Below, one piece after another: positions 50,338-64,000 of a stretch of 64,000 nt of DNA (the stretch's first letter is position 1; every line of letters begins with the position of its first letter). The notes below the pieces were generated by a model. That model was not told the origin of the DNA and did no database searches. It worked only from the letters and a program-made list of their open reading frames with translations. The DNA is taken from assembly GCA_964516435.1 (NCBI GenBank), contig CAZEZP010000041.1, positions 10,043 to 74,042 on the forward strand. The letters run 5' to 3'. The DNA is from HGW-17 sp964516435 (lineage in GTDB: Bacteria > Myxococcota_A > Polyangia > HGW-17). Position numbers and translations under genes: made by a program.

Positions 50338-50964
50338 TCAGTTCAGGAAGAAGGTGTCGATGAAGCGGCGGTCGTTGGCGTACATCTTGACCAGTTCGCC
50401 CCGGACGGCATGAAAGACGTTCCAGGCGCGTTCCGAGAGTTCATCGTAGCGGCGCTCGTTCTCCTCCATGCGCCTGTCGGCCTCGGCCAGGGCGGCGATG
50501 GCGCTCTCGGCCTCGGCCAGCGGGGGAAGCAGCGCCTCGGCGGCGGGAAGGATCTCGGCGGCCTCGGGCAGGTTCTGGACGGTTTGCACGATCCCCGAAA
50601 GCAGGCGCGCCTGGGTTTCCACGCCATGACCCCGGTAGCGCGTCACGGCGGTGACCCCCTCGGGGAACAGGGTGCCGAGCAGGCGCAGGGCGGGATTCAT
50701 GCGCACGGCCTGGCGGGCGGCGTGCGACAGGCTGGCCGCGAGGATGTCCAGCCTGCGGTCGATGCTGTTGACGCGGGCGAGCGCGTCGAGTTGTTCCAGC
50801 CGCAATTGGCGGCGCTCCTCCAGGCAGGCATTGGCATCCTGCAGGAAATCCGCCAGCGGCCCGTACAGGGGGGCCGTGCCGGTTTCCATCCGGACGTTGC
50901 GTGCGAGATAGGTGAGGTGTTCGACCTTGGTTTCGAGATTCCAGGTCTTCTTCAGATGCGACAT
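50338..50964 (-). CDS. helical hypothetical protein
   Basis: This is a 208-residue cytosolic protein, almost wholly helical, rich in Ala, Leu, Arg and Glu. A possible coiled coil covers residues 45-85 (LEERRQLRLEQLDALARVNSI) and another 150-190. A loop near 95-120 reads NPALRLLGTLFPEGVTAV. No known domain was recognised. The start is ATG 50964, with a weak AAGGGG site. The preceding promoter (51047-51075) indicates separate transcription from the ABC-F gene upstream. Confidence 0.65.
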   Translation of the reverse strand: MSHLKKTWNLETKVEHLTYLARNVRMETGTAPLYGPLADFLQDANACLEERRQLRLEQLDALARVNSIDRRLDILAASLSHAARQAVRMNPALRLLGTLFPEGVTAVTRYRGHGVETQARLLSGIVQTVQNLPEAAEILPAAEALLPPLAEAESAIAALAEADRRMEENERRYDELSERAWNVFHAVRGELVKMYANDRRFIDTFFLN

Positions 50965-51046
50965 GCCCCTTGGTTCCTTTCTCCGGCGGCCGCCGGCGCA
51001 TGCATGGAAATGACCATCACTTCCACGGGGGATTCCAGTGGCCTGC

Positions 51047-51075
51047 CGTGTAGCCTGCCACCCGCCCCGAGTCAA
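51047..51075 (-). promoter_or_regulatory. probable promoter of the helical hypothetical gene
   Basis: Minus strand: TTGACT (51070-51075), 17-bp spacer, TACACG (51047-51052), about 80 bp before the ATG. The rest of the 270-bp gap 50965-51234 shows nothing else recognisable. Confidence 0.45.
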
Positions 51076-51234
51076 TCCCCAATGCCAGGCGGACCGGCGG
51101 GGCGTGCACGATTTTTTTCATCCCCAGCGCAATTTTCCAGTTTCACGGAAAACGGGCGATCTCCCCGAACGTCCAGAACCCCACCGCGCGGCAGGCGAGC
51201 GCCTTCGCCGCGCCAGCGCGCCCCATCTGCCCCT

Positions 51235-53259
<2,025 letters not shown>

Positions 53260-53267
53260 GGCAGCTT

Positions 53268-53296
53268 CCTTTACAGCAAAAAGGGACCGTTGTCAC
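53268..53296 (-). promoter_or_regulatory. promoter of the ABC-F gene
   Basis: Minus strand: GTGACA (53291-53296), 17-bp spacer, TAAAGG (53268-53273), inside the 40-bp gap after the upstream lipoprotein gene; transcription would begin very close to the ATG. Confidence 0.45.
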
Positions 53297-53299
53297 GGG

Positions 53300-54334
53300 T
53301 CATTTCGGCCACAGGACGGGAGGATCCAGTTGCAGTCCCTCGATCTGGGCCGCCAGCCCCGGACGCGGATCGGCGGGGGGCAACTGCACGACGAGCAGCG
53401 GATAGTGCGTGGGAATCTCCATGCCCACGATGGCGAACTTCGGCGAACTGGCCAGCCAGTACATGCGGTCGGACCCCGTGCCCAGCGCGCACAGCACCGT
53501 CATGCCCCAGCGCGCGTGCAGTTCCCGGGTGAAATTCTCCCGGATGGGAAAGGGCGGCAGAATCTCCACGATGGAGGCTCCCCCGCGGCGGCGGATGAGT
53601 TCCGCGAATTCGTTCAGCCGGCCGACGAGGCGCTCCCGCAGGCGGGCCACCTGGGCGTCCACCTGGCTCAGATCCCGCACGAGCGCCTCCGTGTGCTCCG
53701 TGCTCACGGTGAACGAGGGATAGCGCATCCGGGAATAATCCAGCGGCAGCACCTCCTGCACGAACTCCCCCACGATGCGGGCCACGACGTCCGGCTCGTG
53801 CACCACCGGCACCTGCAGCACGGTGGCCTTGTGGGTGGGGTGGAGCCGCGCGGTGGTGATGGCGTTGCCCAGCGTCTTCACGGCCCCGGGGGGCAGATCG
53901 AACATGCGCTCCCCGATCCGGATGGTCTTGCATTCCCACTGGATGTCCACGCGGTAGGCGGTTTCGCCGAAGACGTGCAGGACCCAGTCGGTGCCGCAAT
54001 CCATGGGGGCGCGCGGCGTGGCCAGTTCCAGCGCGCGCAGGGTGTCTTGGGCCGCCTCGAACTGCTGCACCAGCACCCCCACGTCCTGGCGCTTGGGCGA
54101 AGAGAGTTGAATGTCCGCGGGACGCAGCACGATGCGGACCTTGCGGGCATCCTGACGCTCGAAGATGGGCGTCCGGATGGTCTTGAAGCGCGCCGCGAAC
54201 CGGGCGATGTAGTCCTCCTTCGGGACGGGACGGGCGCGGCGGCCCACCTTTTGGGGATCCGCATTGCAGGCGGCCAGGGAAACGAGTGCCAGCAGCATCC
54301 CCCATGCGGTAGCCAAGATGAAGAAACGCTTCAC
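53300..54334 (-). CDS. lipoprotein of unknown function in the glycolysis operon
   Basis: The 344-residue lipoprotein has lipobox SLAAC and a mature region of mixed alpha/beta predicted structure. It begins with a basic stretch (KVGRRARPVPKEDY), has one Cys pair (MDCGTDW and WECKTI), and a helix (VDAQVARLRERLVGRLNEFAELIRR) before a C-terminal domain. No known family was recognised. It begins at GTG 54334 inside the tadA stop (GTGA overlap), so it is coupled to tadA. An outer- or inner-membrane location is inferred from the lipobox only. Confidence 0.7.
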   Translation of the reverse strand: MKRFFILATAWGMLLALVSLAACNADPQKVGRRARPVPKEDYIARFAARFKTIRTPIFERQDARKVRIVLRPADIQLSSPKRQDVGVLVQQFEAAQDTLRALELATPRAPMDCGTDWVLHVFGETAYRVDIQWECKTIRIGERMFDLPPGAVKTLGNAITTARLHPTHKATVLQVPVVHEPDVVARIVGEFVQEVLPLDYSRMRYPSFTVSTEHTEALVRDLSQVDAQVARLRERLVGRLNEFAELIRRRGGASIVEILPPFPIRENFTRELHARWGMTVLCALGTGSDRMYWLASSPKFAIVGMEIPTHYPLLVVQLPPADPRPGLAAQIEGLQLDPPVLWPK

Positions 54335-54825
54335 GGCTCCCCCTCCGGTTCCCCGGGAGCAGAACCGCGCAGGGCGGCAAAGAAATCCCGCAGCACGCCG
54401 GCGCATTCCTCCGCGCAGATGCCGGTGACCACTTCCACGCGGTGATGGGCGCGCGGGTCTTCGCACAGGGCATAGAGGCTGCGCACCCCGCCCGCCTTCG
54501 GATCCGCCGCACCGTACACGAGCGTGCGCACCCGGGCCGCCACCAGCGCTGCGGCACACATGGGACAGGGCTCCAGCGTCACGTACACGTCCACGTCCGA
54601 CAGGCGCCAGGTACCCAGCACCCGCCCGGCTTCCCGCAGTAGCAGGATTTCGGCATGGGCGCAGGGGTCGTTCTCGCTTTCCCGGCGGTTGTGCGCCCGG
54701 GCGATGATCCGGTGGTCGAGCACGGCCACCGCCCCCACGGGGATCTCTCCCTCGGAAGCGGCCTGCCGCGCCTCCTCGAGGGCGGCATTCATGAAGGGAA
54801 CGCGATGGGAACGCGGCGTGGACAT
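54331..54825 (-). CDS. tadA: tRNA-specific adenosine deaminase TadA
   Basis: This 164-residue zinc deaminase converts A34 of tRNA-Arg(ACG) to inosine. Motifs are CAHAEILLLREA (zinc His and catalytic Glu) near residue 56 and TLEPCPMCAAALV near 85 (two zinc Cys), in family order. TadA-type features such as GEIPVGAVAV and HNRRE.....DPCAHAE support tRNA over free-nucleoside deaminases. It starts immediately after the tpiA stop (0-bp gap) and overlaps the downstream lipoprotein gene by 4 bp. Confidence 0.92.
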   Translation of the reverse strand: MSTPRSHRVPFMNAALEEARQAASEGEIPVGAVAVLDHRIIARAHNRRESENDPCAHAEILLLREAGRVLGTWRLSDVDVYVTLEPCPMCAAALVAARVRTLVYGAADPKAGGVRSLYALCEDPRAHHRVEVVTGICAEECAGVLRDFFAALRGSAPGEPEGEP

Positions 54826-55593
54826 CTAGTCGATGGAAGCAGCAGCGGCGATGATGCGGGCGAAACCGGCCGCATCCAGGGAGGCGCCGCCCACCAGGGC
54901 GCCGTCGATGTCCGGACAGGAGAAGAGATCCTTCGCGTTGTCCGGCTTCACCGAGCCGCCATACTGGATGACGAGGTTCTGCGCCGCGGCGGCATCCCAC
55001 AGTTCGGCGGCGCGCCGGCGGATGAGCGCGTGCACTTCCTGGGCCTGCTCCGGTGTGGCCGTGCGGCCCGTCCCGATGGCCCACACCGGTTCATAGGCGA
55101 CGATGAGCCGCGCGCGCAGTTCGGCCGGGACTTCCGGCAGCACGGCGTCCACCTGGCGCCCCACGACGTCCCACGTCCGGCCGGCTTCCCGCTCGTCGAG
55201 GGTCTCGCCGACGCAGAAGACGACCTCCAGGCCGCAGTCCAGCGCCGCACGCACCTTGCGCGCGATGATGGCGTCGGTCTCATGGAAGTACTGGCGGCGC
55301 TCGGAGTGGCCGATGATGACGCCGTCGCAGCCGATGTCCTTCAACTGCACGAAGGCCACCTCGCCGGTGAAGGCGCCCTTGGGCTCCGGGTGGCCGTTCT
55401 GCCCCAGCACGCGCAGATGCGGCACGGCGGGCACCTCCTGCCGGACGGCGGCCAGGTGCACGAAGACGGGGGCCATGCCCACCACCACGCGGCCGTCGGA
55501 TGCGGACTGCGCCACCGCGCGCGCCAGTTCCCGCGCGGACGCCAGGGTATTGTGCATTTTCCAGTTGCCATACACGTGGAAGGAACGCGTCAT
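54826..55593 (-). CDS. tpiA: triosephosphate isomerase
   Basis: The 255-residue product is a TIM barrel of standard length, interconverting DHAP and glyceraldehyde-3-phosphate. Lys in NWKMHN, His in IIGHSERRQYF near 97 and Glu in AYEPVWAIGTG near 170 make up the catalytic triad, and QYGGSVKP and GALVGGASLD are the phosphate loops. Start ATG 55593; the gene lies 17 bp after pgk and is followed directly by tadA. It belongs to the gap-pgk-tpiA glycolytic operon. Confidence 0.96.
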   Translation of the reverse strand: MTRSFHVYGNWKMHNTLASARELARAVAQSASDGRVVVGMAPVFVHLAAVRQEVPAVPHLRVLGQNGHPEPKGAFTGEVAFVQLKDIGCDGVIIGHSERRQYFHETDAIIARKVRAALDCGLEVVFCVGETLDEREAGRTWDVVGRQVDAVLPEVPAELRARLIVAYEPVWAIGTGRTATPEQAQEVHALIRRRAAELWDAAAAQNLVIQYGGSVKPDNAKDLFSCPDIDGALVGGASLDAAGFARIIAAAASID

Positions 55594-55610
55594 GGGATGT
55601 CCTTTCTGCC

Positions 55611-56801
<1,191 letters not shown>

Positions 56802-56877
56802 GATACCCTCCTTATTTCTCAAGGATGATTCGTTTCGTTGCAGGGAAGGATGCGGTCGTGAAAACCGGCATGAAACC

Positions 56878-57879
<1,002 letters not shown>

Positions 57880-57912
57880 GTCAAAAAACCTCCTTGACGC
57901 GAAGTCGGGTGC

Positions 57913-57942
57913 AGCTTACGCCCATCGAATGCCGAAAGTCAA
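57913..57942 (-). promoter_or_regulatory. promoter of the gap operon
   Basis: Minus strand: TTGACT (57937-57942), 18-bp spacer, TAAGCT (57913-57918), 34 bp before the gap ATG. Confidence 0.6.
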
Positions 57943-57996
57943 GCTGCAGGTGCATGTCCCATTTTTTGCTCTCGAGCTTTGATGGCCAACGACATT

Positions 57997-58025
57997 TTGA
58001 TGACGGTCTCAATTTTTTTTAAAGT
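57997..58025 (+). promoter_or_regulatory. promoter of the kinase-EF-G-agmatinase operon
   Basis: TTGATG (57997-58002), 17-bp spacer, TAAAGT (58020-58025). The spacer includes a T8 run. It lies about 90 bp before the preferred GTG start. Confidence 0.5.
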
Positions 58026-58117
58026 CCATATGGAAGATTCCGCCGTTTCATGATATGGAGGTGCGCCCAGGACGTCGGGACGGGAAACAAAAACCCGAAT
58101 CCGGAAACGAGGCATAC

Positions 58118-59665
58118 GTGAAGACCGATATTTCCGACCCCTTCATCGGCAAAACCATCGCCGGACGCTTCCGCATCATCGACTTCATCGGCAAGGGCGG
58201 CATGGGTTCGGTATATCTGGCCGAGCACGAGACCCTGCCCCGGCGCTTCGCCATCAAGATCCTCAAGAGCGAGTATCTCACCAACGAGTTGTTCGTGGAG
58301 CGCTTCCGCCGGGAAGCCATCGCCTCCTCGCGCGTGGTGCACCCCAACGTGGTGTACATCACGGACTTCGGCCGGCTGCCCGAGGGCAGTTTCTACATCG
58401 TCATGGAGTTCCTGGAGGGCACCGGGCTCGACAAGCTCCTGGATTCGCAGGGACGCATCCCCCTCTCCCGGGCGCTGCCCATCCTCATCCAGGTGGCCGA
58501 CGCCCTGGACCACATGCACAAGATGGGCGTCATCCACCGGGACCTCAAGGCGGAAAACGTTCTCCTCGTGGAGGAGCGCAACCGGGTGGACGTGGTGAAG
58601 ATCCTGGATTTCGGCATTGCGCGCCTGATGGTCCCGGACTGCACGAATTCCCGCATCACCGCGCACGGGCAGGTGTTTGGCACCCCCGAATACATGTCGC
58701 CGGAGCAGGCCTCCGACAAGGCGCTCGACGGACGCTCCGACATCTACGCGCTGGGGATCCTCGCCTTCGAACTGGTGACGGGACAGGCGCCGTTCCTGTA
58801 CGAGAATCCGGCCGACGTCCTGCACGCGCACCTGTCCCAGATGCCGCCCGCGCCTTCCTCCCTGGTGCCCGATCAACTCATTCCGCGCATCTTCGACGGG
58901 GTGGTGCTGCGCTGCCTGGCCAAGAAACCCGCCGAGCGCTATGCCACGGCCGGCGAGGTGCGCGCCGAGTTGCAGCGCGTGCAGACCGTGCTGCTGAACA
59001 TGGCCGCCCAGATGGCGCAGACGGCGGAAGGCACCCAGCGGGAGAATCAGGTCCCCACGGGTCCCCGCCCGGCGCTGGCCCCGGAAGAGCGCATGTCGTT
59101 CATGGAGATGCGCAGCATCGCCCGCGAAACGCTGGTGGAACTCGCGCTGCGCCTCGTGGAGGCCGGGCTTCTGGACATTTCCTATTCCCGCCTGGTGGAC
59201 AAGATCATCCAGTTGGAAAACGAGGTCTCCTCGTTTTCCGCCGCCATCGCCCTGCGCGAGCAGGAGTTCGAACGGATCCGCGCCGAGTACGCCCGCCAGG
59301 AGAACATGCTCAAGTACTTCATCATGGATGCCGCCCAGGAACTCGAGGCGCTGACGGCGGCGTCGGAAACGGAAAGAAGCCAGTACGAAAAACTCCTGGC
59401 CGACCTGCGGGCGCGGCTGGGCGCACTCCAGGTCGAGAAGCGCGAGAAGATCATCAATCTGAACCGGGAACTCGAGCAGATCCGGAAGTTGAACGAGGAG
59501 CGGGAGCAGCAGAGCGCGGCTCTCTACGGCAAAATCCTGCGGGCCGTATACATCGTGCGCGCCAACGATCTGCGGGCCACGCAACTGAAGTTCGGCGTGC
59601 TCTTCGAGAAGCTCGACCGCGTCCGCACGACCATCAACCAGATGCGCCAGCAGGCCGGCATCTGA
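58118..59665 (+). CDS. cytosolic Hanks-type Ser/Thr kinase with C-terminal coiled coil
   Basis: This is a 515-residue kinase with no membrane helix. Residues 17-280: glycine loop IGKGGMGSVY, catalytic Lys47, HRDLKAEN (140-147), DFG 164-166, SPEQ in the activation segment; catalytically complete. A linker (about 290-345) leads to a helical region (about 375-485) with strong heptads (LREQEFERIRAEYARQENML, REKIINLNRELEQIRKLNEE), a probable dimerisation coiled coil. GTG 58118 is preferred because GAGG stands upstream and the domain begins soon after; an ATG at 58055 would add 21 residues with no ribosome site. EF-G follows after 15 bp, suggesting an operon linking signalling to translation. Confidence 0.9.
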   Translation: MKTDISDPFIGKTIAGRFRIIDFIGKGGMGSVYLAEHETLPRRFAIKILKSEYLTNELFVERFRREAIASSRVVHPNVVYITDFGRLPEGSFYIVMEFLEGTGLDKLLDSQGRIPLSRALPILIQVADALDHMHKMGVIHRDLKAENVLLVEERNRVDVVKILDFGIARLMVPDCTNSRITAHGQVFGTPEYMSPEQASDKALDGRSDIYALGILAFELVTGQAPFLYENPADVLHAHLSQMPPAPSSLVPDQLIPRIFDGVVLRCLAKKPAERYATAGEVRAELQRVQTVLLNMAAQMAQTAEGTQRENQVPTGPRPALAPEERMSFMEMRSIARETLVELALRLVEAGLLDISYSRLVDKIIQLENEVSSFSAAIALREQEFERIRAEYARQENMLKYFIMDAAQELEALTAASETERSQYEKLLADLRARLGALQVEKREKIINLNRELEQIRKLNEEREQQSAALYGKILRAVYIVRANDLRATQLKFGVLFEKLDRVRTTINQMRQQAGI

Positions 59666-59680
59666 TCAGGAAATCGACCC

Positions 59681-61762
<2,082 letters not shown>

Positions 61763-61798
61763 TCTCTTTCATCCCTTTCGATTCAGGAGTAAAGCCCA

Positions 61799-62695
61799 AT
61801 GCCGAGACCGCAATATCCTGCCACCATCCCCTACGGATTCATGGGCGTCCGCCCCGCGGCGGACCCGCGCATCGTCCTGCTGCCCGTGCCGTACGATTCC
61901 ACCACCTCCTACCGGCCGGGCTCCCGGGACGCGCCGGCGGCCATCATCGAAGCCTCGCGCAACATGGAGACCTACGACGAGAGCGTCGATTTCGACGTGG
62001 CCGACGTGCCCGTGGGAACGCTCGAGCCCCTCATGCCCTGCATGGCGGGACCGGGCGCCATGGGCGCGGCCATCGAGCAGGCCGCCTCCTTCCACCTGGA
62101 TGCCGGGCGCACGGTGGTGACGCTGGGGGGCGAGCACTCGGTCACCATCGGCGCCGCCCGGGCCTATGCGAAACGATTCCCCGGCCTGCAGTTCCTGCAC
62201 ATCGATGCCCACGCGGACCTGCGCGACGAATACGAGGGTACGCCCGAAAACCACGCCTGCGTGGCGCGCCGCCTGGTGGAGATGGGCCCCCTGGTGGAAG
62301 TGGGCATCCGCTCCCTGTCCTCCCCGGAGATGGATTTCGTGCGGGAGCGCGGACTTCCCGTGTTCTGGGCGCGGGAGATCCTGGCGCAGCCGGATTTCGG
62401 CGCCGTGGTGGCGCGCATCCTCGAGCACATCGACCCGCACGCGCCGCTCTACGTGACGCTGGACGTGGATGCGCTGGACCCGTCCATCATGCCGGCCACG
62501 GGCACGCCCGAGCCCGGCGGCCTGCTCTACCACCACCTCTGCGCGCTGCTCGAGGCCGTGTTCACGCACCGGCGCGTGGTGGGCTTCGACGTGGTGGAAC
62601 TGATGCCGCTGCCAGGCATCATCGCGCCGGATTTCCTCGTGGCGCGCATCCTGCTGCGCATGCTGGCCCTCTTCGCCCGCCCCCGCGCCGCATGA
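61799..62695 (+). CDS. speB: agmatinase
   Basis: The 298-residue product is an arginase-superfamily enzyme hydrolysing agmatine to putrescine and urea. The di-manganese site is complete: GGEHSVTIG near 102 (His), LHIDAHADLRDEY near 136 (Asp, His, Asp) and TLDVDALDPSIMPATGTPEPGG near 218 (two Asp). The latter motif and GFDVVELMPL follow agmatinase rather than arginase style. CAGGAG precedes ATG 61799. It lies 36 bp after fusA, the last gene of that operon, and ends 42 bp before the convergent protease. Confidence 0.92.
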   Translation: MPRPQYPATIPYGFMGVRPAADPRIVLLPVPYDSTTSYRPGSRDAPAAIIEASRNMETYDESVDFDVADVPVGTLEPLMPCMAGPGAMGAAIEQAASFHLDAGRTVVTLGGEHSVTIGAARAYAKRFPGLQFLHIDAHADLRDEYEGTPENHACVARRLVEMGPLVEVGIRSLSSPEMDFVRERGLPVFWAREILAQPDFGAVVARILEHIDPHAPLYVTLDVDALDPSIMPATGTPEPGGLLYHHLCALLEAVFTHRRVVGFDVVELMPLPGIIAPDFLVARILLRMLALFARPRAA

Positions 62696-62737
62696 CGCGA
62701 CGTCGACGATCCAGGCACGCATTCCGGGAAATCTGAT

Positions 62738-63862
62738 TCAGGGGGACATCCAGTCGCCGGCGGCCAGTTCCACATGGAAGGAGGCCACGTCGGGATGCGT
62801 GGCGATGGCAGCCTCGATGGGCGCGGCGACACCGGGTGCGATTCGCTCCACGAGCACGCGCTGGCGGTTCAGCGCGCGGCCCGCGGCATCCAGGAGCGTC
62901 ACGTCGAATGCCAGGGGCCCCATGACGGCGGGAGACAGGTTGCCCACGCGGGCCTGGATGCGCATGACGTCGCCCTCTTCCCGGCCGGCGAGATCTCCCA
63001 CGTCCAGAAACGGCTCCAGTTCGTCGCGCCGGTCCACGCGGGCACTCTTGCGGTGCAGGCGGATGCGCCCGGCCGCGTTGTCCACGATCATCTGGAAATG
63101 CCGCGTGAAATTGAGTCCCAGAAGCCCGGTCTTGTCTCCCACGGCGCAGGGAGCGCACACGGCCACGGCCAGCGGGCCCACCTCCATGCCGCCCAGCCGC
63201 AGGGAGGAAAGCACCGCCAGCGGATACTCGGCCTCGCCGGAAGCCGTCTGCACGCGCAGCGCCGGCGAGCGGGGCCCCGGGGCGATTCCCAGCCGGGCGG
63301 CGGCATCCGGGGAAATGGTGGTGAAGGAAGCGCCCGTGTCCAGCACCATGCGCACCGGAAGGGAATTCGAACCCGCCGAAAGTTTCGCGGACACCACGAT
63401 GGCGCCCTGCTCGTAGGAAAACGGCGTGCTGCCGCTCTCCGCTGCGGCGAGCGAACTGACCAGGGCCATGATCCGGTCTCCCTGGGCGCGCCGGGGGGCG
63501 CCGGCATAGGAAAACATCCAGGCGCCATGGTTCTCGATGACTTCCGCCGTCGCCGACGGGATCACGACCCAAGCGAAGAGCGCGAAAGCCCACGACGTGC
63601 AGCCCCACAGCAGCAGGGCCACCCGGAAGGTGCGGGGATGGTGCCGCAGCAGCCACACGAAGGCGGCGAACGGCAGGAGTACGATGGCCGTCACCCAGAG
63701 CAGGTGCCGGCGGCCTTCGCCCAGCCAGGCGGCCAGATACGCGCTTTGCAGCCAGACGCCCGGCAGGATGCCGGCAGCCAGCAGCAAGGCCAGAAAGCGG
63801 CGCACACGCAATGCGCTCCCTCGTTCCCTGCGTTCCTGCACACGCCGCGCCATCGGCGCCAT
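62738..63862 (-). CDS. membrane-anchored retropepsin-like aspartic protease
   Basis: This is a 374-residue protein. Three N-terminal membrane helices (about 22-40, 54-72 and 80-100) precede a retropepsin-like (clan AA) domain at about 150-275. The catalytic Asp is in MVLDTGASFTTI (family motif D-T/S-G-A), and the hydrophobic GLLGLNFTRHFQM is the usual second conserved block. Such single-domain enzymes are active as dimers and resemble SpoIIGA/PerP-like bacterial pepsins. The C-terminal 90 residues form a beta-rich domain (PLAFDVTLLDAAGRAL). GGGGAGG precedes ATG 63862; ATG 63853 is less well placed. Confidence 0.85.
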   Translation of the reverse strand: MAPMARRVQERRERGSALRVRRFLALLLAAGILPGVWLQSAYLAAWLGEGRRHLLWVTAIVLLPFAAFVWLLRHHPRTFRVALLLWGCTSWAFALFAWVVIPSATAEVIENHGAWMFSYAGAPRRAQGDRIMALVSSLAAAESGSTPFSYEQGAIVVSAKLSAGSNSLPVRMVLDTGASFTTISPDAAARLGIAPGPRSPALRVQTASGEAEYPLAVLSSLRLGGMEVGPLAVAVCAPCAVGDKTGLLGLNFTRHFQMIVDNAAGRIRLHRKSARVDRRDELEPFLDVGDLAGREEGDVMRIQARVGNLSPAVMGPLAFDVTLLDAAGRALNRQRVLVERIAPGVAAPIEAAIATHPDVASFHVELAAGDWMSP

Positions 63863-63904
63863 TACGACCTCCCCGCCCGAAAACGGGCACAGACGCCCGG
63901 CGGC

Positions 63905-63933
63905 ATTGTATCCATCCCCCCCCTTCCTGTCGA
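63905..63933 (-). promoter_or_regulatory. promoter of the membrane aspartic protease gene
   Basis: Minus strand: TCGACA (63928-63933), 17-bp spacer containing a G8 run, TACAAT (63905-63910), 43 bp before the start. The rest of the window to 64000 holds no gene; a plus-strand TTGACG at 63979 may be the -35 of a gene beyond the edge. Confidence 0.55.
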
Positions 63934-64000
63934 AAAATCACGAAAAACGGGTTTTCCTCGGGGCGGGTTTGGGCTAGATTGACGGCACTGACGGAGTTGG

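Noticed and set aside
49904..50413. Plus-strand Lys/Pro-rich repeat protein encoded by the 42-bp array
   Set aside because: No ribosome site or promoter was found, it overlaps the next gene antisense, and all frames of a 42-bp repeat tend to stay open. It is kept only as a possibility in the repeat finding.

Overview
The window is a GC-rich, densely packed bacterial chromosome segment of the kind found in Myxococcota or neighbouring delta-proteobacterial lineages. The evidence is two Hanks-type Ser/Thr kinases, lipoproteins carrying the AgmX/PglI C-terminal domain, a lipoprotein with MopE-like DDDGD metal-binding repeats, large Cys-rich surface lipoproteins and two well-formed sigma-54 promoters. 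About ten proteins have lipobox signal peptides, so this is a Gram-negative cell with a heavily lipoprotein-decorated envelope. No phage, insertion sequence or CRISPR array was seen, and the region looks like core chromosome.

Layout. 1-6.9 kb: a truncated gene end, tRNA-Cys, two AgmX/PglI-domain lipoproteins, a P-loop protein, two more lipoproteins, an unlisted 27-codon membrane micro-ORF with its own promoter, and a zinc-ribbon/TM2 protein. 6.9-15.6 kb: recC-recB-recD. 15.8-17.4 kb: a membrane-anchored Ser/Thr kinase. 17.6-22.1 kb: a sigma-54-driven four-gene operon (CBS-cupin, a nucleotidyltransferase fused to a dehydroquinate-synthase-type sugar-phosphate cyclase, an SDR, a PfkB kinase) that reads as a nucleotide-activated cyclitol pathway. 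22.2-28.1 kb: ftsY with an N-terminal membrane anchor, followed by three tightly coupled membrane/TPR/HEAT proteins. 28.3-33.3 kb: an outer-membrane barrel under a second sigma-54 promoter, a membrane metallophosphoesterase, a VKOR-DsbA-DsbA fusion and the MopE-like lipoprotein. 33.3-37.5 kb: a Pal-like/CpoB-like lipoprotein operon that runs into uvrB. 37.6-41.1 kb: a cdaA-ybbR c-di-AMP operon that also encodes a glutamine-amidotransferase-fold protein lacking its catalytic cysteine. 41.3-44.9 kb: indolepyruvate:ferredoxin oxidoreductase iorAB and two small proteins. 45-53.3 kb: thermonuclease lipoprotein, pepN, a DUF6765-like protein, a 42-bp tandem repeat array, a helical hypothetical protein and an ABC-F ATPase. 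53.3-57.9 kb: gap-pgk-tpiA-tadA-lipoprotein operon. 58-63.9 kb: a second kinase with an orphan EF-G and agmatinase, then a membrane-anchored retropepsin-like protease.

Intergenic sequence repeatedly yields TTGAC-type -35 boxes 16-18 bp from TA-rich -10 boxes correctly placed for the downstream gene, so a housekeeping promoter can be read for many operons. Many genes within operons overlap by 4 bp (ATGA/GTGA), implying translational coupling. The least expected items are the nucleotidyltransferase-cyclase fusion operon, the promoter-hairpin-micro-ORF unit at 6.2 kb, the helically phased 42-bp array, and the altered catalytic motifs in CdaA, the amidotransferase-like protein and IorA. All assignments come from reading motifs by eye; no database search was run.
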